A program made the position numbers and the translations under genes. This document shows positions 25,452-33,502 of a stretch of 34,720 nt of DNA, one piece after another. Under the pieces are notes generated by a model, which searched no databases, was not told where the DNA came from, and saw only the letters and a list, made by a program, of their open reading frames with translations. The first letter of the stretch is position 1, and each line of letters starts with the position of its first letter. Source of the DNA: CAZBWP01 sp964630265. Its GTDB lineage: Bacteria; Pseudomonadota; Alphaproteobacteria; Rhodospirillales; Defluviicoccaceae. Location of the stretch: contig CAZVRW010000031.1 in NCBI GenBank assembly GCA_964630265.1, positions 1 to 34,720 on the forward strand, in the 5' to 3' direction.

Positions 25452-25635
25452 GTCCGCAAGCGCTCCTGACGTCGCCGCGACGGGCGGGCGCCGGCGACTG
25501 GGTCCATGGCCGGCACTCTGGCAAACTGACGGCAAACCCTCAATCGCAAAGCGATTACCGTCTCGCGACATGCCGCGCCGACGCTCGGCGCAAGCCGTGG
25601 CCACGCTTTTCGTGGGCGTTCGGCAAACGCGATAT

Positions 25636-25654
25636 ATGATGCTTGAAGCATCAT
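25636..25654. promoter_or_regulatory. Palindrome A upstream of XRE gene
   Basis: ATGATGCT, spacer TGA, AGCATCAT: a perfect inverted repeat with 8-bp arms, in an AT-rich segment between the divergent lemA and XRE genes. Operator function is inferred. Confidence 0.6.
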
Positions 25655-25657
25655 AAA

Positions 25658-25684
25658 ATGTTATATATACGGCATATATAACAT
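25658..25684. promoter_or_regulatory. Palindrome B upstream of XRE gene
   Basis: ATGTTATATAT, spacer ACGGC, ATATATAACAT: a perfect inverted repeat with 11-bp arms, 4 bases after palindrome A and ending 23 bases before the XRE start. The region is strikingly AT-rich in this genome and contains TATA-like hexamers, so operator and promoter probably overlap. Confidence 0.7.
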
Positions 25685-25707
25685 CCTGGACATGATTACT
25701 TTGTTCC

Positions 25708-26025
25708 ATGATCACGGCTCCGCAACTCCGCGCCGCACGGGCGCTGCTCGGCCTCGACCAGCGTCGGTTGGCCGAATTGTCGGGCCTGTCGGTGCCGACG
25801 ATCCAGCGTATGGAGGCGAGCGGCGGCGTTATCCGCGGCAACGTGGATTCGTTGATGAAGCTGGTGACGGCCCTCGACACCGCCGGCATCGACCTGATTG
25901 CCGAGGGGGCGGTCAGCGCCGAGGGCGGCCGCGGCGTGCGGCTGAAATCGCCGCCCGCCGCTCCCGAAGAAGCCCCACAAGACCCGAAGACATCCGTGCC
26001 GGACGACGCTCCGGACACGCCATGA
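25708..26025 (+). CDS. XRE-family helix-turn-helix regulator
   Basis: 105 residues. The N-terminal 65 residues form a helix-turn-helix of XRE type: LRAARALLGLDQRRLAELSG, then LSVPTIQRMEASGG as recognition helix, and SLMKLVTALDTAGIDL. The C-terminal third is low-complexity and rich in proline, alanine and glutamate. It lies 23 bases downstream of palindrome B and only 24 bases before the first gene of the hydrogenase-like operon on the same strand, so it may autoregulate itself and control that operon. The ATG at 25708 has no strong ribosome site. Confidence 0.85.
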   Translation: MITAPQLRAARALLGLDQRRLAELSGLSVPTIQRMEASGGVIRGNVDSLMKLVTALDTAGIDLIAEGAVSAEGGRGVRLKSPPAAPEEAPQDPKTSVPDDAPDTP

Positions 26026-26049
26026 TCACGGCAATCGGCACTGCCAGTC

Positions 26050-28062
26050 ATGTCCGTTGAAATCGCCCTGTGGTCGGTGGCGCTGCTGCTCGGCACGGCG
26101 GTGCTGGCGACCGCGCGCGGCGGGTCGCCCAAGGCGCCGGGCCTCGTCTATCGCGCCTGCTTGGCGGTGACCGCCGTTGCGGCCGCGTCGGCGCTGGCAG
26201 AGTTGCTGGCCCTGCCCGCGCCGCGCACCGCGCTGACGTTGCCTCTGGGCCTGCCATGGATCGGGGCCCGGTTTCAGATCGATGCCCTCTCCGCGTTCTT
26301 CCTCGTCGTCGTCAACCTCGGCGGCGCGGTGGCGAGCCTGTACGGCATCGGCTATGGCCGACACGAGACGGCGTCACCGCGCGTGCTCCCGTTCTTCCCG
26401 GCCTTCCTCGCCGGCATGAATCTGGTGGTGTTGGCCGATGACGCCTTCACCTTCCTGCTGTCCTGGGAGTTCATGTCGCTCACCTCCTGGGCGCTCGTCA
26501 TGGCGCACCACCGTGAAGACGCCAGTCGACGCGCGGGCTACATCTACCTTGTGATGGCAAGCTTCGGCACCCTGACGCTGCTGCTCGCCTTCGGCCTGCT
26601 GTCCGGCCCCAGCGGCAGCTACACGTTCGATGCGATCCGCGTCGTCGAGACCACCCCGCCCGTCGCGGCCGCCGTCCTGGCGCTGATGCTGCTCGGTGCC
26701 GGCTCGAAGGCCGGGTTGGTGCCGCTGCACGTCTGGCTGCCGCTGGCGCACCCGGCGGCGCCGAGCCACGTCTCGGCGCTGATGAGCGGCGTCATGACCA
26801 AGGTCGCCGTCTATGGTTTTCTCCGCGTCGTCTTCGACCTGCTCGGCGAGCCGACATGGTGGTCGGGCCTCGTCGTGCTCTTCCTGGGGGGACTTACGGC
26901 CGTTTTCGGCATTTTGTGCGCATTGCTGGAAAGCGATCTGAAGCGGCTGCTGGCCTACAGCACCATCGAAAACATCGGCGTGATCTTTGTGAGCCTCGGA
27001 CTGGCGCTCGCCTTTCAGGCGAACGCCATGGGCTGGGCCGCGGCCCTGGCGCTCACCGCCGCCCTGTTTCACGTGCTCAACCATGCGTTATTCAAGAGCC
27101 TGCTGTTTTTCGGCGCCGGTGCCGTGCTGACGGCGACCGGCGAGCGCGACATGGAGCGGCTGGGCGGCCTGATCCATCGCATGCCCGTCACCGCCTGCGT
27201 CTTTCTCGTCGGCTGCGTCGCCATCTCCGCCCTGCCGCCCCTCAACGGCTTCGTCTCCGAATGGCTGATCTTCCAGGCCATCCTGCAATCCCCCGAGCTG
27301 CCGCAATGGGGCCTCAAGGTCATGGTGCCGGCGGTCGGCGGCCTGCTCGCCCTGTCGGCGGCGCTCGCCGCCGCCTGCTTCGTCAAGGCGTTCGGCATCA
27401 CCTTTCTCGGCCGGCCACGCTCGGACGCGGCGAGAGCGGCGCGCGAGGTCGACGCAGTCTCGCGCGGCGCCATGGTCACTTTCGCCACGCTCTGCGTGCT
27501 CGCCGGCATCCTGCCAGGCTTCATCATCGACGCTCTGGCGCCGGTGGCGGAAGCGCTGTTCGGCGATCGCATGCCGGTACAAGCCGCCGTCCCCTGGCTC
27601 TCGATCGTCCCCGTCGCCGAGAGCCGCAGTTCCTACAACGGCCTGCTGGTGTTCGTGTTCATCGCCGTCTCCGCCACGCTCGCCGTCTCGGTGGTGCACC
27701 GCTTCGCCTCCCACCGGCTGCGCCGCGCGCCGGCCTGGGACTGCGGCTTCCCCGACGCCGGGCCGATGACGCAGTACACGGCCGGCAGCTTCGCGCAGCC
27801 GATCCGCCGGGTCTTCGGCTCGCTGGTGTTCCGGGCGCGCGAACACGTGGAGATGCCGCCACCGGGGAGTGTGGCGCCGGCGCGTCTTGCCGTCGTCGTC
27901 CGGGATCTGGTCTGGGAGGGCCTCTATGCGCCCATCGCCGGCCTCGTCAACGCTGCCGCCGACCGGCTCAACGTCCTGCAGTTCCTGACCATTCGGCGAT
28001 ATCTGAGCCTTGTCTTTTTCGCCCTCGTCGTCCTGCTGCTGGCGCTCGCGATATGGCCCTGA
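26050..28062 (+). CDS. Hydrogenase-4-like membrane subunit B (HyfB/NuoL-type antiporter)
   Basis: 670 residues with about 14-16 membrane helices, of the NADH-dehydrogenase/MrpA-D proton-translocating family. Motifs are FQIDALSAFFLVVVNLGGAV, FLLSWEFMSLTSWALVMAHH, GAGSKAGLVPLHVWLP with the conserved lysine, and HVLNHALFKSLLFFGAGAV. It resembles HyfB/HycC in size and C-terminal extension (AVVVRDLVWEGLY). Start at 26050 leaves 24 bases after the XRE stop; the ribosome site is weak. It overlaps the next gene by 10 bases. Role inferred: proton or sodium translocation in the membrane arm of the complex. Confidence 0.92.
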   Translation: MSVEIALWSVALLLGTAVLATARGGSPKAPGLVYRACLAVTAVAAASALAELLALPAPRTALTLPLGLPWIGARFQIDALSAFFLVVVNLGGAVASLYGIGYGRHETASPRVLPFFPAFLAGMNLVVLADDAFTFLLSWEFMSLTSWALVMAHHREDASRRAGYIYLVMASFGTLTLLLAFGLLSGPSGSYTFDAIRVVETTPPVAAAVLALMLLGAGSKAGLVPLHVWLPLAHPAAPSHVSALMSGVMTKVAVYGFLRVVFDLLGEPTWWSGLVVLFLGGLTAVFGILCALLESDLKRLLAYSTIENIGVIFVSLGLALAFQANAMGWAAALALTAALFHVLNHALFKSLLFFGAGAVLTATGERDMERLGGLIHRMPVTACVFLVGCVAISALPPLNGFVSEWLIFQAILQSPELPQWGLKVMVPAVGGLLALSAALAAACFVKAFGITFLGRPRSDAARAAREVDAVSRGAMVTFATLCVLAGILPGFIIDALAPVAEALFGDRMPVQAAVPWLSIVPVAESRSSYNGLLVFVFIAVSATLAVSVVHRFASHRLRRAPAWDCGFPDAGPMTQYTAGSFAQPIRRVFGSLVFRAREHVEMPPPGSVAPARLAVVVRDLVWEGLYAPIAGLVNAAADRLNVLQFLTIRRYLSLVFFALVVLLLALAIWP

Positions 28063-29009
28063 TCCTCGACTTCCTGGTCCAGGGTGTGCAAATGGCGATC
28101 GTCCTGCTGCTGGCGCCGCTGTTGACCGGCTTCGTGCGCCAGGTGAAGGCTACTCTGCTGCGACGCCGGGGGCCGTCGGTGCTCCAGCCCTATCGCGACC
28201 TGCTGCGGCTGCTGCGGAAGGACGTGGTGCTGGCGGACAACGCCTCGTGGCTGTTCCGGGTCACGCCCTACTTGGTGTTCGCGACGACCTGGGTGGCCGC
28301 CGCCCTGGTGCCGACCTTCGCCACCGGCCTGATGTTCAGCTGGACGGCGGATCTCATCGCCATCATCGCGCTCCTGGCGAGTGCCCGGTTTTTCCTGGCG
28401 CTCGCCGGCATGGACGTCGGCACCAGCTTCGGCGGCATCGGCGCGAGCCGCGAGGTGATGATCGCCTCGCTCGCCGAGCCGGCGATGCTGATGATCATCT
28501 TCACGTTGGCGCTCATCGCCGGGTCGACCCAGCTCTCGACCGTTTCGAGTTTCATGCTCACCGTCGGGGTCGGGCTGCGCGTCTCCCTGGGCCTGGCACT
28601 GTTCGGCCTCATCATCGTCGCCATCGCCGAGAATGCGCGGATCCCGGTGGACAATCCGGCCACCCACCTGGAACTGACCATGGTGCACGAGGCCATGGTG
28701 CTGGAATACTCGGGCCGGCATCTGGCGATGATCGAGATCGCGGCCGCGCTGAAACTGTTGCTGTATGTCTCGCTGATCGCCTGCCTGTTCGCGCCCTGGG
28801 GCCTCGCAGACACCGACGCGGGGCCGGCGGCCGCGGCCATCGGCTTGGCGATGTTCCTGGCGAAGCTGGCGGCGGGCGGTTTTCTGCTCGCCGTGTTCGA
28901 GACGGGCATCGCCAAGATGCGGGTCTTCCGGGTGCCCGAGTTCCTGGGCGCGGCCCTGATGCTCGGGTTGCTCGGCACGTTGCTGATGTTCGTCTCGCGG
29001 AGCCTGTGA
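28053..29009 (+). CDS. Hydrogenase-4-like subunit C (HyfC/NuoH-type)
   Basis: 318 residues, of the complex I NuoH / HycD-HyfC family that links the membrane arm to the iron-sulfur modules. Visible are GPSVLQPYRDLLRLLRKD, SFGGIGASREVMIASLAEPA, AENARIPVDNPATHLELTM and VHEAMVLEYSGRHLAMIE, the last two being the conserved cytoplasmic loop. Eight or so membrane helices. The ATG at 28053 overlaps the end of the B-subunit gene and the stop overlaps the next start (TGATG). Family assignment is strong. Confidence 0.93.
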   Translation: MALILDFLVQGVQMAIVLLLAPLLTGFVRQVKATLLRRRGPSVLQPYRDLLRLLRKDVVLADNASWLFRVTPYLVFATTWVAAALVPTFATGLMFSWTADLIAIIALLASARFFLALAGMDVGTSFGGIGASREVMIASLAEPAMLMIIFTLALIAGSTQLSTVSSFMLTVGVGLRVSLGLALFGLIIVAIAENARIPVDNPATHLELTMVHEAMVLEYSGRHLAMIEIAAALKLLLYVSLIACLFAPWGLADTDAGPAAAAIGLAMFLAKLAAGGFLLAVFETGIAKMRVFRVPEFLGAALMLGLLGTLLMFVSRSL

Positions 29010-29671
29010 TGGAGGGGCTCGCCTTCGACACGGCGCATCTGCTCGCCGGCGGCCTGGTGCTGGTCAGCTTCATGATGCTCTATCAGGACCGGCTCTACGC
29101 GCTGCTCAACACCTTCGCCCTGCACGCACTCGTGCTCTCCCTGTCGGTCGCCTGGCAGGCGCTCATCCAGGACGCGCCGCACCTCTACATCACGGCGGCC
29201 ATCGCGCTCGGCTTCAAGACGATCGTCATCCCGGTGGCGCTGCATCGCATGATCCAGCGGCTGGGCATCCACCGCGAGATCGAAACGGTGATCGGCATCG
29301 GCCCCACCATGCTGCTCGGCATGGGGCTGGTCGCCCTGTCCATCTCGGTGATGCTGCAGGTCACGCCCTCGGCCGACCCGCTGGCGCGCGAGGATCTCGC
29401 CTTCGCGCTGGCCGTGGTGCTGCTCGGCCTATTGGTCATGGTCACCCGCCGCAACGCGGTGAGCCAAGTCGTCGGCTTCATGTCGCTGGAAAACGGCCTT
29501 GTCCTCGCCGCGACGGGGGCCAAGGGCATGCCGCTGGTGGTCGAGATCAGCGTCGCCTTTTCCATTCTGGTCGCGTTTATCGTCATCGGCGTCTTCCTGT
29601 TCCGCATCCGCGAGCGTTTCGACACCGTGGATGTGCAGGCCTTGGAGCGCCACCGGGGGGAACGGCTGTGA
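29009..29671 (+). CDS. Hydrogenase-4-like subunit E (HyfE/NuoK-type)
   Basis: 220 residues, all membrane helix. The C-terminal half resembles NuoK/MnhC (VSQVVGFMSLENGLVLAATG), and the N-terminal half has the HyfE-specific segment LYITAAIALGFKTIVIPVAL. It has the length typical of HyfE (about 215). Start overlaps the C-subunit stop by one base, and its own stop overlaps the F-subunit GTG. Membrane-arm component of the complex. Confidence 0.9.
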   Translation: MEGLAFDTAHLLAGGLVLVSFMMLYQDRLYALLNTFALHALVLSLSVAWQALIQDAPHLYITAAIALGFKTIVIPVALHRMIQRLGIHREIETVIGIGPTMLLGMGLVALSISVMLQVTPSADPLAREDLAFALAVVLLGLLVMVTRRNAVSQVVGFMSLENGLVLAATGAKGMPLVVEISVAFSILVAFIVIGVFLFRIRERFDTVDVQALERHRGERL

Positions 29672-31119
29672 GCGTCGTCCCGGTCGACACCACCGCGGCG
29701 GTCTTCTTGATCCCGCTCGGCGCCGCGGCGCTGCTGGTGCTGTTGCCAAACTATCGGCTCACCGCCCGGCTGAATGTCGCCGCCACGTTCCTCACCCTGC
29801 TCGCCGCCCTGTCGCTCCTGCTTGGCGACCGCCCGGCGCCGGGCACGTATCTGCTGATCGACGACCTCAATGTCGTCTTCATCGTCCTCAACACTTTCGT
29901 CGGCTTCACGACCAGCCTGTTCAGCGCGAGCTACATCGCCCACGAGATCGCGATCGGACGACTGACGCCGGCCTACCTGCGCTTCTATCACGCCATGTAC
30001 CAGGCGCTCATGTTCGGCATGAACCTGGCGCTGGTGGCCAACAACATCGGCCTGATGTGGGTGGCGATCGAACTCGCGACGCTCTCGACCGTGCTCATGG
30101 TCGGCATCTATCGCACCCATGAGGCGCTGGAAGCCGCCTGGAAATACTTCATTCTGGGCAGCGTCGGCATCGCGCTCGCGCTGTTCGGCACGATCCTCGT
30201 CTACATGGCCGCGCATCCGGTGATCGGCGAAGGGCCGGATGCGATGGTCTGGACCACGCTGATCCGGCATGCGGCCGGCTTCGATCCGGCACTGCTCAAT
30301 CTCGCCTTCATCTTCCTGCTGCTCGGCTATGGCACCAAGGTCGGCTTGGCGCCGCTGCATGCCTGGCTGCCCGACGCCCACGCCGAGGGGCCGACGCCGA
30401 TCTCGGCGGTGCTGTCCGGCCTGCTGCTCAATGTCGCGCTCTACGCGGTGCTGCGCTTCAAGCTCCTGCTCGCGGCGAACCCGGCGGCCATCGCACCGGG
30501 CTCGCTGATGGTCACCATGGGCCTCGTCTCGCTGATCTTCGCGGCCTTCATGCTGTACCGCCGGCGCGACATCAAGCGGCTGTTCGCCTACTCCTCGATC
30601 GAGCACATGGGCATCATCGCCTTCGCCTTCGGCATGGGTGGGCCGCTCGCCAACTTCGCCGGTCTGCTGCACATGGTGATGCACAGCCTGACCAAATCGG
30701 CGATCTTTTTTGCGGTCGGCCACATCGCCCAGGTCAAGGGAACGCAAAACATCGCCGACATCCGCGGCCTGACCGAAACCCATCCGTGGCTGGGCTGGAG
30801 CCTCGTCGTCGGTGTCGTCGCCATCGCCGGGCTGCCACCGTTCGGCATCTTCATGAGCGAGTTCCTCGTGGTGACGTCCACCTTCGCCCGCGAGCCGCTG
30901 CTCGCCGTTCCTCTGGTGCTCGGCCTGCTCGTCGCCTTCGGCGCCCTGCTACTGCGCCTGCAGGGCCTGGCCTTCGGCGAGCCGCGCGGCAGCACCGCGC
31001 CGGTGGAGGCCTCCTACGTGCCGATGATCGCCCATCTGGCGCTGGTGCTGATCGCCGGCCTCTACCTGCCGGCGCCCGTCGTCGCGTGGTTCCAGCACGT
31101 CGCCGGCATTCTCGGATAA
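29668..31119 (+). CDS. Hydrogenase-4-like subunit F (HyfF/NuoN-type antiporter)
   Basis: 483 residues, a second antiporter-like membrane subunit. Motifs include NNIGLMWVAIELATLSTVLM, LGYGTKVGLAPLHAWLPDAH with the conserved lysine, EGPTPISAVLSGLLLNVALY, KRLFAYSSIEHMGIIAFAFG and HSLTKSAIFFAVGHIAQVKG. Starts with GTG at 29668 inside the last codons of the E gene (GTGA overlap). A third antiporter-like subunit (HyfD) is absent from the operon. Confidence 0.93.
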   Translation: MSVVPVDTTAAVFLIPLGAAALLVLLPNYRLTARLNVAATFLTLLAALSLLLGDRPAPGTYLLIDDLNVVFIVLNTFVGFTTSLFSASYIAHEIAIGRLTPAYLRFYHAMYQALMFGMNLALVANNIGLMWVAIELATLSTVLMVGIYRTHEALEAAWKYFILGSVGIALALFGTILVYMAAHPVIGEGPDAMVWTTLIRHAAGFDPALLNLAFIFLLLGYGTKVGLAPLHAWLPDAHAEGPTPISAVLSGLLLNVALYAVLRFKLLLAANPAAIAPGSLMVTMGLVSLIFAAFMLYRRRDIKRLFAYSSIEHMGIIAFAFGMGGPLANFAGLLHMVMHSLTKSAIFFAVGHIAQVKGTQNIADIRGLTETHPWLGWSLVVGVVAIAGLPPFGIFMSEFLVVTSTFAREPLLAVPLVLGLLVAFGALLLRLQGLAFGEPRGSTAPVEASYVPMIAHLALVLIAGLYLPAPVVAWFQHVAGILG

Positions 31120-31153
31120 TGGGCGCCGACGTCATGCAAGGAAGAGGCCGGCC

Positions 31154-32662
31154 ATGCCGACACTGAATGACCTGATCGAGGAAGGACGTCGCATCGAGGG
31201 TCACCGCCCCTGGCCGCGCGCGGTCGTCGATCCGGCGATCTGGACCTTCGCCGCGGGCCAACTCGCCGACAGCTTCTGGACCCTGCTCGACTTGTGGGGC
31301 GAGACCGACGCCATCCACATGGCGCTGCTCGATGAACCTTCGAGCGAGATCGCCGTGATCAGCCTCGACTGCTTCCAGGGGCGCTATCCGGCGATCGGCA
31401 AGGGGCATCCGCCGGCGATTCGTCTCGAACGGGCGGCGCGGGATCTGTTCGGCCTCGAACCGAAGGCCCTCCCCGACGCGCGACCGTGGCTCGATCACGG
31501 CCGCTGGCGCGTGCGCCATCCGCTGGGCGAGCGGGCGGAGCCGTCGGCGGACGTACCGGGTTATGCCTTTCTGCCGGTGCAGGGCGAGAGCCTGCACCAG
31601 ATCCCGGTGGGCCCGGTACACGCCGGCATCATCGAGCCGGGCCATTTCCGCTTCACCGCCAATGGCGAAACCGTCGTCCGCCTCGAGGCGCGGCTCGGCT
31701 ACGTGCACAAGGGGATCGAGGGCCTGATGGCCGGCGCCACGCTCGGGCGAGCGGCGACGCTGGCCGGGCGGGTCTCGGGCGACAGCACGGTGGCCTATGC
31801 GTGGGCGTTCGCCCGCGCCGCGGAAGCCGCCGTGGGGCACCAGGTTCCGCCGCGTGCCCAATGGCTGCGCGCGCTGATGGCGGAACTGGAACGCCTCGCC
31901 AATCACCTGGGCGACATCGGCGCCGTCTGCAACGACGCCGCGTTCGCCCTGATGCACGCACACTGCGGCATCCTGCGCGAGCGGACGTTGCGCGTCAGCG
32001 AAACCTGCTTCGGTCACCGCCTGCTGCGCGACCGCATCGTGCCGGGTGGCTCGGCCGTCGACATCGACGCGGCGGGCGTCGCCGCCCTGCGCGCCCTCAT
32101 GGGCGACGTGCGGCAACGCCTGCCCGCGCTGATCGACCTCTATGACAACACCGCCTCGCTGCAGGACCGCACCGTCGGCACCGGGGTGGTCGAGCCGCGG
32201 CTGGTGCGCCAGTTCGGCACCGGCGGCCATGTCGGGCGGGCCTCGGGCCGGGCGTTCGATGCGCGCAAGCACCCCGGCTACCCACCCTATGACCATTTGC
32301 GCTTCGAGATCCCCGTGCTCGGCACCGGCGATGTCGATGCCCGCGTCTGGATCCGCATTCGCGAGATCGAGCAGAGCCTGGGGCTGATCGATCAGATCCT
32401 CGACGGTCTGCCGGCGGGCGCGGTCCGCACCGCCGTCACGCCGGCAGCGGGCGAGGGGATGGCGCTGGTCGAGAGCTTTCGCGGCGATGTGCTGGTGTGG
32501 CTGCGACTCACCGGCGAGGGGCGCGTCGCGCGCTGCCACCTCCGGGACCCGTCGTGGTTCCAGTGGCCGCTGCTGGAAGCGGCGATCGAGGGCAACATCG
32601 TCGCCGACTTCCCGCTCTGCAACAAGTCGTTCAACTGCTCCTACTCCGGCCACGACCTCTGA
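31154..32662 (+). CDS. Hydrogenase-like large subunit (HyfG/NuoCD-type) lacking nickel-ligand cysteines
   Basis: 502 residues. Residues 1-125 resemble NuoC (SLDCFQGRYPAIGKGHPPAI), and 150-502 NuoD/HycE (GPVHAGIIEPGHFRF, RLGYVHKGIEGLMAG, VADFPLCNKSFNCSYSGHDL). In active [NiFe] hydrogenases the large subunit has a CxxC pair near 205-212 and another near the C terminus. Here these sites read GRVSGDST (205-212) and RDPSWF (464-469), with serine and no cysteine. It therefore should not hold a NiFe centre. GGAAGAGG precedes the ATG. This places the complex with Ehr-type hydrogenase-related enzymes; the substrate is unknown. Confidence 0.92.
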   Translation: MPTLNDLIEEGRRIEGHRPWPRAVVDPAIWTFAAGQLADSFWTLLDLWGETDAIHMALLDEPSSEIAVISLDCFQGRYPAIGKGHPPAIRLERAARDLFGLEPKALPDARPWLDHGRWRVRHPLGERAEPSADVPGYAFLPVQGESLHQIPVGPVHAGIIEPGHFRFTANGETVVRLEARLGYVHKGIEGLMAGATLGRAATLAGRVSGDSTVAYAWAFARAAEAAVGHQVPPRAQWLRALMAELERLANHLGDIGAVCNDAAFALMHAHCGILRERTLRVSETCFGHRLLRDRIVPGGSAVDIDAAGVAALRALMGDVRQRLPALIDLYDNTASLQDRTVGTGVVEPRLVRQFGTGGHVGRASGRAFDARKHPGYPPYDHLRFEIPVLGTGDVDARVWIRIREIEQSLGLIDQILDGLPAGAVRTAVTPAAGEGMALVESFRGDVLVWLRLTGEGRVARCHLRDPSWFQWPLLEAAIEGNIVADFPLCNKSFNCSYSGHDL

Positions 32663-32674
32663 AGGCGGAAGACG

Positions 32675-33208
32675 ATGCGGAAGCTCCTGTTGCAAAGCCT
32701 GCTGCGGCTGCCGTTGACCGAGCCGGCGCCGACGCCCGATGCCGCCGCCCGCGCCGAACTGGCCGCCGCCCTCGGGCGGTCGGCGCGGCGGCATCTCGGC
32801 CGCAGCCTGGCGATCCGCGAGGTGGATGCCGGGTCGTGCAACGGCTGCGAATTGGAGATCAACGCCCTGAACAACGCCTACTATGACCTCGAGCGGTTCG
32901 GGCTGCGCTTTGTCGCCTCGCCGCGCCACGCCGACGTGCTGCTGGTCACCGGCCCGGTGACCACCAACATGCGCGAAGCCCTGGAGCGGACCTACGATGC
33001 CACGCCGGATCCGAAGTGGGTCGTCGCCGTCGGCGACTGTGCGCGCGACGGCGGCTGCTTCGCCGGCAGCTACGCCGTCATCGGTGGCGTCGACATGGTG
33101 ATTCCAGTGGATCTGCACATCGCCGGCTGCCCGCCCTCTCCCACCGACATGCTGAAGGGCCTGTTGGCCCTGCTCGAGCCGCTTCCCGGGCCGCCGCCTG
33201 CCGCATGA
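32675..33208 (+). CDS. Hydrogenase-like small subunit (HyfI/NuoB-type, 4Fe-4S)
   Basis: 177 residues. It keeps the NuoB-type iron-sulfur ligands: C55 and C58 in GSCNGCELE, C122 in VGDCARDGGCF, and C152 in AGCPPSP. So it should carry one [4Fe-4S] cluster, the proximal cluster of group 4 hydrogenases and cluster N2 of complex I. The first 45 residues are a basic, alanine-rich extension. It ends the operon, 12 bases after the large-subunit stop. No HyfA/HyfH-type ferredoxin subunit and no hydrogenase maturation genes appear in the window, so the electron partner is unknown. Confidence 0.92.
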   Translation: MRKLLLQSLLRLPLTEPAPTPDAAARAELAAALGRSARRHLGRSLAIREVDAGSCNGCELEINALNNAYYDLERFGLRFVASPRHADVLLVTGPVTTNMREALERTYDATPDPKWVVAVGDCARDGGCFAGSYAVIGGVDMVIPVDLHIAGCPPSPTDMLKGLLALLEPLPGPPPAA

Positions 33209-33502
33209 GGCGGCCGCGACCCCGCGTTGTCTGAGAGGGAACCGTCGAACTCGCGCGATCGGCCCGCAAAGATTCCGCGTTACTTTTCTATGGTTGCATG
33301 TTATGTTGAATATACAGCTTATTCGGGAGCTTTCGCGGGCGCTTGCGTCACCCGATCAAAGCTCTCGGCGGGGCTCGGAACGTTTGGAGCGGGCTTGCAT
33401 CGCGAGCGGATGGACCAGGACGGCGCGCGCGTGACCCTGCGCCGCCCCGCCCTCGGCATCGCGGCGGAGCGGCTCCGGATGCGGACTGGCGGAGGTTTGA
33501 TC

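Noticed and set aside
31154..33208. A functional [NiFe] hydrogenase or formate hydrogenlyase
   Set aside because: The large subunit lacks both CxxC nickel-binding pairs, and no formate dehydrogenase or maturation genes are in the window.
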